A program made the position numbers and the translations under genes. A stretch of DNA of 40,525 nt, from assembly GCA_040394775.1 (NCBI GenBank), contig JBEBRN010000020.1:1-40525 (forward strand). The letters run 5' to 3'. The notes under the pieces are model-generated. The model was not told the origin of the DNA. It saw only the letters and a list, made by a program, of their open reading frames with translations, and searched no databases. Each line of letters opens with the position of its first letter. Position 1 is the first letter of the stretch. This DNA comes from 40-80 sp040394775 (lineage in GTDB: Bacteria > Bacteroidota > Bacteroidia > Flavobacteriales_D > Crocinitomicaceae). Below are positions 7,320 to 16,072 of this stretch, piece by piece.

Positions 7320-8165
7320 TCACACCGTAAAATCGAATTGTGTGATTTTCTCTTTTGTTCCTGATTTACGAATCACAACATGATATTTACCTGTCTCCCA
7401 GCTAGATACTTTTACTTTGAAATTAAAACTATTTTCAGAATTCTTTTCTAATTCTAATGATTGATCAAATTCCATCTGAACTTCATTTTTATCATTTTCA
7501 ACAGTCATATATACATTCATTTTATCGGTTGCATTAATCTTTAATTGACCTTCGATGCTAACACTATTTCGTTGAATTTGCATTCCTGGATTAGCAATTG
7601 TTTGTTGTGCCTTATTATACCATGGATCTACTCTTTTAGTCAGAGTAGCAATGTGCTTCCTTAATGCTTTATCCGCATCTGTAAGTGCAGCGATAGAACC
7701 AATGTCTGACCCGTCTGTTACGGCCCATAAAGCTGACTGAATATTACTTTGTGATACTTTATTCTGAGTCATAAAATGAATAGTAGACATCAGATTAGAA
7801 TTGCTATTTTTCGCTATTTTAAAAGTATTGATTTCACTCGGGCAATTATGACTCAATTGAATGCAATAACCATCTGTAACAATGGTCTTTTTCTGCTGTG
7901 GCGCAAGTGCAATTACCTTCTCCTCTACATTTATCAACGTTTGCTCTTCTTCATTATCGGGAATAAATAGAGTTCCAGGTGTAATATTAATTGTCAACGA
8001 CTGAGTAGTAGTATTGGTAATCGTTAGCGTTAAACCGTCTTTTCCAAGCTGGTTAAACTTACTTTCAACTTTAATCTTTTTTTGACTAACAGCGTCTGCT
8101 AAATCAATTCCGGTACTACTTCCAGAAAATACAAGGAATAACGTGAAAAATATAAGTGCTTTCAT
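7320..8165 (-). CDS. Secreted protein of unknown function with a YC...IQSALW pattern
   Basis: A 281-aa protein with an N-terminal signal peptide (about residues 1-18). Residues about 30-155 form a beta-rich region (LTLTITNTTTQSLTINITPGTLF) that continues into TDGYCIQLSHNC and NIQSALWAVTDG. C101 and Q143 recall the Cys and Gln motifs of bacterial thioester domains ([FY]C and TQ.AIW). They are closer together than in characterised domains, and the Gln is preceded by Ile instead of Thr, so the resemblance is tentative. Residues about 200-281 look like an Ig-like or other beta-sandwich domain. There is no T9SS signal or lipobox, so a periplasmic location is likely. It appears to be monocistronic with a strong terminator. 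I do not recognise the family. Confidence 0.75.
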   Translation of the reverse strand: MKALIFFTLFLVFSGSSTGIDLADAVSQKKIKVESKFNQLGKDGLTLTITNTTTQSLTINITPGTLFIPDNEEEQTLINVEEKVIALAPQQKKTIVTDGYCIQLSHNCPSEINTFKIAKNSNSNLMSTIHFMTQNKVSQSNIQSALWAVTDGSDIGSIAALTDADKALRKHIATLTKRVDPWYNKAQQTIANPGMQIQRNSVSIEGQLKINATDKMNVYMTVENDKNEVQMEFDQSLELEKNSENSFNFKVKVSSWETGKYHVVIRKSGTKEKITQFDFTV

Positions 8166-8260
8166 ATGAATAGGTTTTATGTTAATTTAACCTAAAAAAA
8201 GCAATTGGTTACATAAATGACTTAAAATATTTCTACTAATTAGAAATCTAAGTTATTTTG

Positions 8261-8268
8261 TACTTTTG
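8261..8268 (+). promoter_or_regulatory. -7 box upstream of the alpha/beta hydrolase
   Basis: TACTTTTG is an exact TAnnTTTG match on the plus strand, ending 34 nt before the ATG at 8303. No convincing -33 element was seen. Confidence 0.5.
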
Positions 8269-8302
8269 AATTGAGTGGTTTAATTAGCTTTAAAAAAACA
8301 AA

Positions 8303-9124
8303 ATGCAACAACTTAAAAATCAACTGTACATCGGAAGCACTGGACGAAAAAGCGTTTACGACTTGACCATACCCAATGATTTCAACCAAACGATCATTCT
8401 GTTTGTGCATGGTTATAAAGGTTATAAAGATTGGGGCGCTTGGCAACAAATGGAAGATCAGTTTGTGAAAGCAAATTTCGGTTTTTGTAAATTTAATTTA
8501 TCACACAACGGTGGAACGGTCGAAAATCCGATTGATTTTCCTGATTTAGAAGCATTTTCTGAAAATCGCTATTCGTATGAAGTAGCAGATGTGAACACCA
8601 TGATTGACGAACTGACGAAACAAAATCCTTCCGCCAAAATTGTATTAATGGGCCACTCTCGTGGTGGTGGCGATGTTTTGTTATGTGGAAAACATCCATC
8701 TGTTAAAGCAGTGATTACATTAGCGGCAATTTCATCGGTGGCTTATCGTTTTCGACATACCGAAATTATGGAAAAATGGCAAAATGAAGGTGTTCGCTAT
8801 GAGTTGAATTCTCGTACCAAACAGGAAATGCCTATCAAATACTCACAATACCAAGACTTTTTAGCACATCAAGATGAATTGAATATTGAACAGGCTTGTC
8901 GTGAACTTCATAAACCGTGTTTGCATTTTCACGGTACGCATGACGAAGCGATTCTAATTCAAGAGGGAATTGACATTGCATCTTGGACGAAAGGACTACT
9001 TTTCATTCTTGAGAATTGTAATCATACCTTTGGGACATCACATCCTTGGAATAAAAGTGAGTTAAGTGATGACTTGAAATTTGTGGTCAACAAATGCATT
9101 TCGTTTTTAGTAAAATTAGATTAA
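8303..9124 (+). CDS. Alpha/beta hydrolase (serine hydrolase/esterase-like)
   Basis: A 273-aa cytoplasmic alpha/beta hydrolase; no signal peptide is visible. The oxyanion-hole region is LFVHGYKGYKDWGAW (about 34-47). The nucleophile elbow is GHSRGGG with S119, the acid is probably D214 (HGTHDEAI) and the histidine H241 (NCNHTFG), so the triad is complete. The substrate cannot be deduced; related proteins are annotated as esterases, dienelactone hydrolase-like enzymes or acyl-peptidases. The flavoprotein gene follows 60 bp later on the same strand. A -7 box at 8261 supports transcription from just upstream of this gene. Confidence 0.85.
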   Translation: MQQLKNQLYIGSTGRKSVYDLTIPNDFNQTIILFVHGYKGYKDWGAWQQMEDQFVKANFGFCKFNLSHNGGTVENPIDFPDLEAFSENRYSYEVADVNTMIDELTKQNPSAKIVLMGHSRGGGDVLLCGKHPSVKAVITLAAISSVAYRFRHTEIMEKWQNEGVRYELNSRTKQEMPIKYSQYQDFLAHQDELNIEQACRELHKPCLHFHGTHDEAILIQEGIDIASWTKGLLFILENCNHTFGTSHPWNKSELSDDLKFVVNKCISFLVKLD

Positions 9125-9184
9125 ACCTGATTTATATTTTAAAAGACCTCCTTCTCACATTTTAATTTCTTCTACCTTTACCGC

Positions 9185-10411
9185 ATGAACAACCCCTTAA
9201 AAATTGCCGTTATTGGAGCAGGTGCTGCTGGATTTTTTAGTGCTATCTCAGCAAAACGTCATTTCCCTGATTCTGAGGTAATTATTTATGAAAAGTCGAA
9301 CAAAGTTTTAGCGAAAGTAAAGGTTTCTGGCGGTGGACGTTGTAATGTCACAAACGATTGTTTAGACACCAATGAATTGGCAAAGAACTATCCGCGAGGA
9401 GAACATTTTTTACGAAAAGCTTTTAAACAATTTGCGGTTCAAGATACATTAACCTGGTTTGAAAAAAGAGGCGTAAAAATAGTTACTTCGCCTGATAAGC
9501 GGATGTTTCCTTCTACTAATGATTCTCAAACGATTATCGATTGTTTATTGAAAGAAGCAAAGGATTTAGGTGTCGTTGTAAAATTGCACGCAAGCATTGA
9601 ATCACTTGTAAAGTCCGATTATCACTTCATTTTAAAAACTCCAAAGGAAGAATTCATCGTTGATAGAGTTATTCTAACCGTTGGTGGAATTCCTAAATAC
9701 GAAAATATGAAATGGTTGGAAGAAGCTGGTTGTGAAATGATTGAACCGGTTCCGTCATTGTTTACATTCAACATGCCGAAGCATCCAGTTATTGAATTAA
9801 TGGGCGTCAGTGTCGATAAAACAGAAAGTAGAATTGAAAAAGAAAAGTTATCTTCCAACGGACCGTTATTGATTACGCATTGGGGAATGAGCGGTCCATC
9901 GATATTGAAACTTTCTGCTTGGGGTGCAAGAACATTAGCTGAAAAGAATTATCAGTTCAACTTATTAGTGAATTGGGTGAACGGCAGTAAAGAAGAAGAA
10001 GTTAGAAATAAATTGTTGAATAGTTCAGCAGGGGATTTTTCTGGTAAAAAAGTATACAGCGTCAATCCATTTAATATCTCCAAACGAATGTGGCAGTATA
10101 TCTGCGAAAAGGTAGAGATCTCTACAGAAACAAGATGGCAAGAACTCGGTAAAAAGAATCGAAATAAGTTAGTCAACCAATTGGTAAATGACTGTTATCC
10201 TGTGAGTGGTAAAACGACTTTCAAGGAAGAATTCGTAACAGCAGGTGGCGTTTCTTTATCACAAGTTGATGTCAATACGATGCAACACAAGGAAATAGAA
10301 GGGTTGTTTTTCTCGGGAGAAGTATTGGATATCGACGGTATTACAGGTGGTTTTAACTTTCAAGCAGCTTGGACAACTGGTTTTATCGCTGGCAAAAATA
10401 TAGGCAACTAA
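9185..10411 (+). CDS. HI0933/BaiN-family FAD-dependent oxidoreductase
   Basis: A 408-aa flavoprotein of the HI0933/YhiN/BaiN family. The Rossmann dinucleotide motif is GAGAAG (residues 11-16). The family signature SGGGRCNVTN follows at about 48-57, and the C-terminal FAD motif is FFSGEVLDIDGITGGFNFQ. Full-length members are about 390-420 aa, so the protein is complete. The physiological substrate of most members is unknown; the characterised BaiN reduces a bile-acid intermediate, which should not be assumed here. The motif TACCTTTA at 9173-9180 ends only 4 nt before the ATG, which suggests a very short or absent 5' leader. It converges with the methyltransferase gene, with 19 bp between stop codons and no clear terminator. 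Confidence 0.88.
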   Translation: MNNPLKIAVIGAGAAGFFSAISAKRHFPDSEVIIYEKSNKVLAKVKVSGGGRCNVTNDCLDTNELAKNYPRGEHFLRKAFKQFAVQDTLTWFEKRGVKIVTSPDKRMFPSTNDSQTIIDCLLKEAKDLGVVVKLHASIESLVKSDYHFILKTPKEEFIVDRVILTVGGIPKYENMKWLEEAGCEMIEPVPSLFTFNMPKHPVIELMGVSVDKTESRIEKEKLSSNGPLLITHWGMSGPSILKLSAWGARTLAEKNYQFNLLVNWVNGSKEEEVRNKLLNSSAGDFSGKKVYSVNPFNISKRMWQYICEKVEISTETRWQELGKKNRNKLVNQLVNDCYPVSGKTTFKEEFVTAGGVSLSQVDVNTMQHKEIEGLFFSGEVLDIDGITGGFNFQAAWTTGFIAGKNIGN

Positions 10412-10430
10412 GGTGATTTTTTCAATCGAC

Positions 10431-10991
10431 TTATTTCACACACACGTAAATAAACGCTGGCGGAAAATTAAATGGCGTAAATTCTGTTGAAACGTTTGCG
10501 AAGCTATCCTTAAACAGTCCTTTACATTGTTGTGAATATTGAAATTGAGTCATGATTCCGCCCTTTTTCAAATTCTTGTGAGCCTCTATAACAATTGAAT
10601 CGCGTACTTGCTTCGGCAGTAAACTTAAAGGCAAAGAAGAAACAATGTAATCCACTTCAGTAATTCCATCTTCTGTAAGGTACTTCTGGAGGTTTGATGC
10701 TGAATCACAAATGATTTTCACACGTGGATCGCTGATATCCTTTCGTAAGCTTATAATAAAATCAGGGTTTAACTCAAAAACGTATAATTTTGAGTTGGCA
10801 TTCATTTTCTCAATGATCTTTTTGGTGAAATTACCCGTTCCAGGGCCATATTCTATAATCACACTATCTTGTGTAAAATCGATATTTCGCAACATTTTAT
10901 TCGCCAAAAAAGAAGAGCTTGGCGTAATTGATCCAACACGTGAATTAGGCTTGAAAAATTCAACTAAAAATTTTCTTGTATTCTTTAGCAT
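10431..10991 (-). CDS. SAM-dependent methyltransferase, phospholipid N-methyltransferase (PmtA)-like
   Basis: A 186-aa class I methyltransferase. The N-terminus FKPNSRVGSITPSSSFLANKM and the SAM motif IIEYGPGTGNFT (about 45-56) resemble PmtA-type phospholipid N-methyltransferases and the KsgA fold. SLPLSL at about 119-124 fits the active-site loop position seen in this group. It would methylate phosphatidylethanolamine at the membrane if truly PmtA; another small-molecule substrate is possible. Its ATG lies inside the end of the dihydroorotase-like gene (7-bp overlap), so it is the last gene of the operon talC-batA-like-DHOase-like-methyltransferase and is probably translationally coupled. 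Confidence 0.75.
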   Translation of the reverse strand: MLKNTRKFLVEFFKPNSRVGSITPSSSFLANKMLRNIDFTQDSVIIEYGPGTGNFTKKIIEKMNANSKLYVFELNPDFIISLRKDISDPRVKIICDSASNLQKYLTEDGITEVDYIVSSLPLSLLPKQVRDSIVIEAHKNLKKGGIMTQFQYSQQCKGLFKDSFANVSTEFTPFNFPPAFIYVCVK

Positions 10992-12253
10992 TTATCTTTC
11001 AATTGAATTTGACCTCTGTTGATAACTGCTAAGACATTCCCAGTTAAAGATTGATTTAGCATATAGGTATTCTTGCATCCCGATAAAAGATTTTCTTTAG
11101 AAAAACTCCATGTTTCGGATGGTTCAAGAATAGTCATATCAGCATTATTTCCAACTTCAATAGTAGAAGTTGAATTTTCTCCTAAGAAGCTACGATTGCG
11201 ATTAGAAAGAATATCTAACACCAATTCTAAATCAAATTCGGGTGCCATCATTAACTCATTCAGTACTGTTTGAAAACGAATCGTGCCAAAAGATGCGTCA
11301 TCAAAAACAACATCTTTTTCTTCTGAATCGCATGGTCGATGATTGGAAACGATATAATCAATCGTGCCATCTTTTAATCCTTCCCAAAGAACTTTGCGAT
11401 CTTCTTCTGTTCGTAAAACAGGGAAAAACTTGTAATTACTATCGAATTGAAGATTTTTGTCTTCGTTGAAAATTAAATGTTCTACTTGAACGTCTGCCGT
11501 TATAATAATCCCTTCTGCTTTCGCTTTACGAATTAAATCAACGCCATGTGCGGTTGAAATTCCTGTGATATGCAAATTTCCACCCGTATATTCCGCCAAG
11601 CGAATGTTTCTTTCTATATCAATCCATTCAGAAACCGAAGGATTTGCTTTTAAACCTGTCAATGCTGACGTTTTTCCTTCATTGACAATGCCATTTTTAG
11701 AAAGCGACTCGTCATTTGCAAAAGTGACAATCTTTGCTCCAAACGCCTTCGTGTAGAAAAGTGATCGGTATAAAATGCCCGAATTGATACGTTTCATGTC
11801 GTCTGTAAAAGCAATTGCTCCAGATTGTTGCATGTCGTAAAATTCCGCCATTTCTTCGCCTTTAATTCCCTTCGTTACAGACCCATAAGGATGTAATTGA
11901 ACGAGATGGTTTTCAGCTTTGCGTAATTGATATTCGATTTGTGTTTTATTATCCGAAACAGGATATGTACTAGGAAGTGAACAAACATGCGTAAATCCAC
12001 CAAAAGCGGCAGCATCTAATGCTTTTTCAATCGTTTCTTTATATTCCTCACCTGGATCACAGAGATACGCTTTTAAATCAACCCATCCTCTACTCGCTAT
12101 CAATTCCTTCCCTTCCATCATTATTGCGTCGCTTGAATCAATCTTATCTTCAATTTTTATAATGACGCCGTTTTCAATTAAAATATCTTTCTTCGTTTGG
12201 TTAAAAGAAGATGTTTTATCAAAAATCGTTACTGCTTTTAATAAGTATTTCAT
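10985..12253 (-). CDS. Dihydroorotase-like amidohydrolase lacking the metal-binding residues
   Basis: A 422-aa protein with the overall sequence pattern of class I dihydroorotases (PGEEYKETIEKALDAAAFGGF, LPSTYPVSDN, TGISTAHGVDLIRKA, RTEEDRKVL..GL.DGTID). The catalytic metal site is not kept. The usual DxHxHLR reads VDLKAYLCDPG (K61 and Y63 in place of the histidines), the HCED position reads FANDE, and TDHAPH reads SNHRPC. Only H228 and H305 remain. Enzymatic dihydroorotase activity is therefore doubtful. Bacteroidota commonly carry a dihydroorotase paralogue of this kind annotated as pyrC; non-catalytic DHOases elsewhere scaffold aspartate transcarbamoylase. It overlaps the methyltransferase gene by 7 bp and starts 10 bp after the VWA gene. 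pyrD is also in the window but in another operon. Confidence 0.75.
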   Translation of the reverse strand: MKYLLKAVTIFDKTSSFNQTKKDILIENGVIIKIEDKIDSSDAIMMEGKELIASRGWVDLKAYLCDPGEEYKETIEKALDAAAFGGFTHVCSLPSTYPVSDNKTQIEYQLRKAENHLVQLHPYGSVTKGIKGEEMAEFYDMQQSGAIAFTDDMKRINSGILYRSLFYTKAFGAKIVTFANDESLSKNGIVNEGKTSALTGLKANPSVSEWIDIERNIRLAEYTGGNLHITGISTAHGVDLIRKAKAEGIIITADVQVEHLIFNEDKNLQFDSNYKFFPVLRTEEDRKVLWEGLKDGTIDYIVSNHRPCDSEEKDVVFDDASFGTIRFQTVLNELMMAPEFDLELVLDILSNRNRSFLGENSTSTIEVGNNADMTILEPSETWSFSKENLLSGCKNTYMLNQSLTGNVLAVINRGQIQLKDKC

Positions 12254-12263
12254 ACTGTAGGGC

Positions 12264-14279
12264 TTACTTCCAGAATTTAATTAATGCCATTTCGGTGAGG
12301 AAAAACATGAGTGACAAAATTAGCAATAGTTTCCAATATTCTTTCTTGTTTGTTGTATTTATTGGAACTACTGACGCATTATTTTTAAGTACACTACTTT
12401 TGACATTCTCAAATCCTTGCTCATTCAATTGTTGTGTGAAAAGGTCTAAATCTTCATAGCTTAATGTGGATTCACTTCTGTCATAATTGATGGAGACTTG
12501 ACCTAATTCCTTGTCATCCATTATTTTATATTGACCTGAAACGATATTTTTATTGGGTATTTGTTTGACCGAAATCCAACTTTTTCCTTGTCGTAATACT
12601 TTAAATGGAATGAATTCATATTGATCATTTATCAACCGAATAGAACGCTCTGGCTGATCTTGTACCAAAGGATATTGTGTATCTTCTCCAATTGTCAAGT
12701 AAAGTGGTTTTACATTCGTGCTCAATTCTCCAAATCGCAATAAACTAGTGCTAAAAATGGCATCAGTCATGAAATTTCCCTCTTCCTTATTCAAGAATCC
12801 AGCAAATAGAAATGTGTTAAACTGAGATGAACGCAAAAGTACAGGTGCATCATTTTCCAATCTCAGAAGAGAGATAGCTTTTCCGGAAGGAACCGTCCTT
12901 AAATAACTATTAAGACTCGGTAAAGTGATATTATTCGGTGCTTTCTGAAATACGCCTTTAAAGAATAAGTCTTTTGAGCTAATCTTTGTAATCGCAAATT
13001 TCTCATTCACTTTTCCGAGAACATTGACTAACCCCAATGCGTGAGTCAAGGCGTTTAATTCTTGGATATTGGGATCTTTCCCAGGGAAAATGGCCACGCC
13101 AGCACCTTCTTTCGCTTTAATGGTCAATTGCTCTATCAAGCCAGTAGAGAAGTTACTCAATCCATTTAGAATGATTGTATTCGCCTTTTGTAAGATGCTG
13201 TTATCGATGTTTTTATAGTAAAATTCTTGAACGTTATAAAACGGATCTAATTCATAAACAGACTTGATATTTGGAACCGCATGTTCTCCATTAATGATAA
13301 CGACATTGTTCTTTTCTTGTACATCGTATGAGAAATATAAATCATCATCGAAGGTGATACCTTCATCCATCACGCTTAATTTACCATTTACCCAACCTTG
13401 TTTCATATCGGAATAACTGACGATAACTTCAGCCGTGTCATTCGCAGCAATACTAACAAAAATGTCACGCTGTGTTTGGTTTGTTTTTAAATTAAGTGCT
13501 ACATTCTCTAAGTTTTGGCTTCCATGATTCTTCAATATCACATGTAATTCATTCTGTGTATTCAATTTGAAATTAGGATTTGAAAACCAAGCCGTATCAA
13601 TAGCGATATTTGAATTCTTTTGAGGGACAAGCTGAATAGGGAATAGCTTCGTATGCTTCTCCATCAATAGCTCTTTATTGCTATTATTTATATTCTGAAA
13701 ATCAGATATATAAATGAAATTATTTAAAGTAGTACTTTCTTTATTTTCTAGCTGTGTTTGAATCCAATTAGCCGATTCTGAAAACGTTCTTGAAAAAGGA
13801 GATAAAGTGAGTTGATTGATCTTCTCCAATGCTTCTTTCTTAGAATATTCCCGTTGTTCGTCTGTCGATTGGTCGTTGGTAACAATCAGAAATTGTTCGT
13901 CATCATTCAATTCAGTGACGATTCTTCTCGCTTGTTCTTTCGCCACTTCAAACAATTGACCTTCTGCTCCCAAATTGGTCATTGAATACGAATTATCGAC
14001 ATAAATAGCCGATATTTTACTGTTAGGTGTGTTTTGCGAAAGTGGAAAATACGGTTTTGCAAAGGCAAGTATTAACGCGATAAACGCTAGTAATCGGCTA
14101 ATTAGAATCAAAAGATGTTTCAGTTTCTTGACCGATTTCGTCTCCTGCTCTACTTGTTTGACGAAGATAAGGCTTGAAAAATATAAGGTCTTGAACCGTT
14201 TGAAATGGAATAAGTGAATGATAATTGGAATTACCAGTAACAACAAGGCCCACAATACATTTGGATTCTCAAATCTCAT
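12264..14279 (-). CDS. BatA-like membrane protein with VWA domain
   Basis: A 671-aa inner-membrane protein. The N-terminal BatA module (FENPNVLWALLLLVIPIIIH, then an FKR basic stretch) contains two membrane segments, at about 8-24 and 57-77. A von Willebrand A domain follows, with a MIDAS motif DNSYS (D95, S97, S99), then a long periplasmic region of beta-rich sequence and one C-terminal membrane helix (about 651-667). Such proteins occur widely in Bacteroidota beside MoxR or other Bat genes; here the only MoxR gene lies 10 kb away and is not in the same operon. The function is unknown; assembly or chaperoning of surface complexes has been proposed for related families. It starts 20 bp after talC and ends 10 bp before the DHOase-like gene. 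Confidence 0.85.
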   Translation of the reverse strand: MRFENPNVLWALLLLVIPIIIHLFHFKRFKTLYFSSLIFVKQVEQETKSVKKLKHLLILISRLLAFIALILAFAKPYFPLSQNTPNSKISAIYVDNSYSMTNLGAEGQLFEVAKEQARRIVTELNDDEQFLIVTNDQSTDEQREYSKKEALEKINQLTLSPFSRTFSESANWIQTQLENKESTTLNNFIYISDFQNINNSNKELLMEKHTKLFPIQLVPQKNSNIAIDTAWFSNPNFKLNTQNELHVILKNHGSQNLENVALNLKTNQTQRDIFVSIAANDTAEVIVSYSDMKQGWVNGKLSVMDEGITFDDDLYFSYDVQEKNNVVIINGEHAVPNIKSVYELDPFYNVQEFYYKNIDNSILQKANTIILNGLSNFSTGLIEQLTIKAKEGAGVAIFPGKDPNIQELNALTHALGLVNVLGKVNEKFAITKISSKDLFFKGVFQKAPNNITLPSLNSYLRTVPSGKAISLLRLENDAPVLLRSSQFNTFLFAGFLNKEEGNFMTDAIFSTSLLRFGELSTNVKPLYLTIGEDTQYPLVQDQPERSIRLINDQYEFIPFKVLRQGKSWISVKQIPNKNIVSGQYKIMDDKELGQVSINYDRSESTLSYEDLDLFTQQLNEQGFENVKSSVLKNNASVVPINTTNKKEYWKLLLILSLMFFLTEMALIKFWK

Positions 14280-14299
14280 ATTGAACTTCTAAATTCGTT

Positions 14300-14956
14300 T
14301 TATTTATTTCCTTTTGCGTAATCTGCTAAAAACTGCTCCAATCCTTTGTCTGTCAATGGATGATTCGCTAAAGCTAATATGGCTTTCAATGGGCATGTAA
14401 CAACGTCTGCACCAATTTCAGCACATTTAATAATATGCATTGGATGACGAACAGATGCTGCTAATATTTCTGTTTCGAAATTATAATTATCGAAAATCAA
14501 TCGAATTTGAGCAATTAACTCAATTCCGTCGTACGAAATATCATCTAAACGTCCCAAGAATGGAGAAATATAACTTGCGCCTGCTTTCGCTGCTAAAAGT
14601 GCTTGACCAGCGGAGAAAACCAAGGTGCAATTCGTTCTAATTCCCTTTGAAGTCAAATAACTGATGGCTTTAATTCCTTCAGTAATCATCGGAATTTTCA
14701 CCACGATGTTTGGATGAAGCTTCGCTAATGCCTCTCCTTCCTTTATCATTCCTTCAAAATCCGTCGAAATCACTTCAGCACTAATATCTCCATCGACAAT
14801 TTCACAAATCGCTTTATAATGATTGAGTATATTCTCTTTTCCAGTAATTCCTTCTTTTGCCATTAAAGAGGGATTGGTGGTAACGCCATCTAAAATGCCT
14901 AATGCATTGGCTTCTTTTATCTCCTCAAGATTTGCTGTGTCAATAAAAAATTTCAT
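14300..14956 (-). CDS. tal: Transaldolase, TalC/FSA-type
   Basis: A 218-aa short transaldolase that interconverts sedoheptulose 7-phosphate + glyceraldehyde 3-phosphate with erythrose 4-phosphate + fructose 6-phosphate. The start MKFFIDTANLEEIKEA, the DGVTTNPS motif, the Schiff-base lysine K87 in VVKIPM and SPFLGRLDDISYDG are all present. E61 (SAEVIS) is the residue that separates true transaldolases from fructose-6-phosphate aldolases, which have Gln there, so transaldolase is preferred. It is the first gene of a minus-strand operon with the VWA, DHOase-like and methyltransferase genes. GATATTTG about 25 nt upstream is a weak -7 candidate. Confidence 0.92.
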   Translation of the reverse strand: MKFFIDTANLEEIKEANALGILDGVTTNPSLMAKEGITGKENILNHYKAICEIVDGDISAEVISTDFEGMIKEGEALAKLHPNIVVKIPMITEGIKAISYLTSKGIRTNCTLVFSAGQALLAAKAGASYISPFLGRLDDISYDGIELIAQIRLIFDNYNFETEILAASVRHPMHIIKCAEIGADVVTCPLKAILALANHPLTDKGLEQFLADYAKGNK

Positions 14957-15564
14957 TGTTGCTATATTTTGAGGTTAAAATTAAACAAATATCTGCAATT
15001 CAATTTATACAGGAATGAATTATCCGAAATAACCCACTCTTTCTGTCCTTGAGTACATTCTATAAATATGTAACATACTTGAACTAAAAAGAAAATGACG
15101 AAAACTGGACACTTAAAACGATCATCCGATAGTGACAAAAAAAAACCGTTGTTTGTTCTCCTGCTAAATAGCACTGAAATCCTTCATCTTTCTCAAAAGT
15201 ACTCGTAAAATAGTTATTTGTAAACATGGAGTATCAATAGTATTGATTTCATCTAACTGAATCACGTTTTTCTATTGTCTAGAAAAATACCTCGCTCTAC
15301 TTTTTGAACGAGGTATTTATTATATTTTATAAATCATTGATTTTTAGAATTCTACGGTAGAACGGAGTCGTTAGCATAGAAAAATGGTAGATGTTGCTGG
15401 CCCACGAAGTAGCAGCGAAGCTAATTTTCGAAGTGTTTTTCTGAGAAAGTTTTAGATGTTACGGGGTAAAAATGCTGATTATCAGTAGATTAATTTCGAA
15501 TGAATCAAATATCCGATACCTCGAAGAAGCCACGAAGTGAATTGAGTACATTACCACATTACCT
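14957..15564. other. Intergenic region with a terminator and a genome-repeat fragment
   Basis: About 600 bp lie between the start of the transaldolase gene and the end of the candidate immunity gene. It contains the hairpin at 15285-15318 and a stretch (about 15395-15420) that shares a 19-bp match with one mismatch with the MITE-like element at 20650-20668 on the opposite strand. Open frames here resemble no protein. This is probably the eroded boundary of the accessory island. Confidence 0.5.
15285..15318 (-). terminator. Terminator-like hairpin at the island edge
   Basis: A perfect 10-bp stem (15285-15294 with 15309-15318) and a 14-nt loop. On the minus strand the stem ends in T residues that continue as a short T run, and the plus-strand side is followed by AT-rich DNA. 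It could end minus-strand transcripts of the RHS/immunity genes, although it lies about 250 bp past the last stop. Confidence 0.5.
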
Positions 15565-16065
15565 TTAATCTAAGATAAATAATTCTACTCTTCTAAGAAA
15601 AGTTTTACGGATTTCACATTTCCCATCCTTTACCTTAAAAAAAATAGGGACTGCTTCCATTAACCAGGGTTTAAATAATATCCAATTTAGAGGACTTGAT
15701 AAAACTATCTTCTTAATTATAAAATCACATGAGTCCAAAATTAATTCGGTTTTAAAAAAATTATTTTTAGCCTTATATAAAAATAAATCAACGCTGTCTA
15801 TTTTCTGTTGTTCTCCTATTTGACTATAAAGTCCACTTTCAGAATAATAGATTCTTTTATTTAGTTGATTTATTATTGTAAGTAACGAGTCTGTATTTTT
15901 TAAATTAATTGAATCGCAATTTTGAATTGAAATAAAAAACGTATCATTTACATCAAACTCACCAAACTTGATATTATACACAAAAATATAAGTATATTCT
16001 TCTTGAGAAAATACTCTATTTATATATATTATTTGTAAGATAAATAAAAATAAAATATATTTCAT
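15565..16065 (-). CDS. Exported candidate immunity protein for the RHS metzincin toxin
   Basis: A 166-aa protein. The start at 16065 is chosen because it gives a clean Sec signal peptide (MKYILFLFILQIIYINRVFSQ) and lies 7 bp after the stop of the RHS toxin gene; a longer frame with a start at 16113 would overlap that gene and hide the signal. The mature part is beta/alpha mixed, lysine- and asparagine-rich, and matches no family I recognise. Position directly downstream of a polymorphic-toxin C-terminus is the standard place for the immunity gene. Export to the periplasm would fit protection against a protease acting outside the cytoplasm. The DNA is more AT-rich than neighbouring housekeeping genes. 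The role is inferred from context only. Confidence 0.6.
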   Translation of the reverse strand: MKYILFLFILQIIYINRVFSQEEYTYIFVYNIKFGEFDVNDTFFISIQNCDSINLKNTDSLLTIINQLNKRIYYSESGLYSQIGEQQKIDSVDLFLYKAKNNFFKTELILDSCDFIIKKIVLSSPLNWILFKPWLMEAVPIFFKVKDGKCEIRKTFLRRVELFILD

Positions 16066-16072
16066 AGCAATA

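Noticed and set aside
14962..15174. Possible small protein upstream of the transaldolase gene (minus strand, 70 codons)
   Set aside because: Composition and lack of any motif suggest a chance frame in noncoding DNA.
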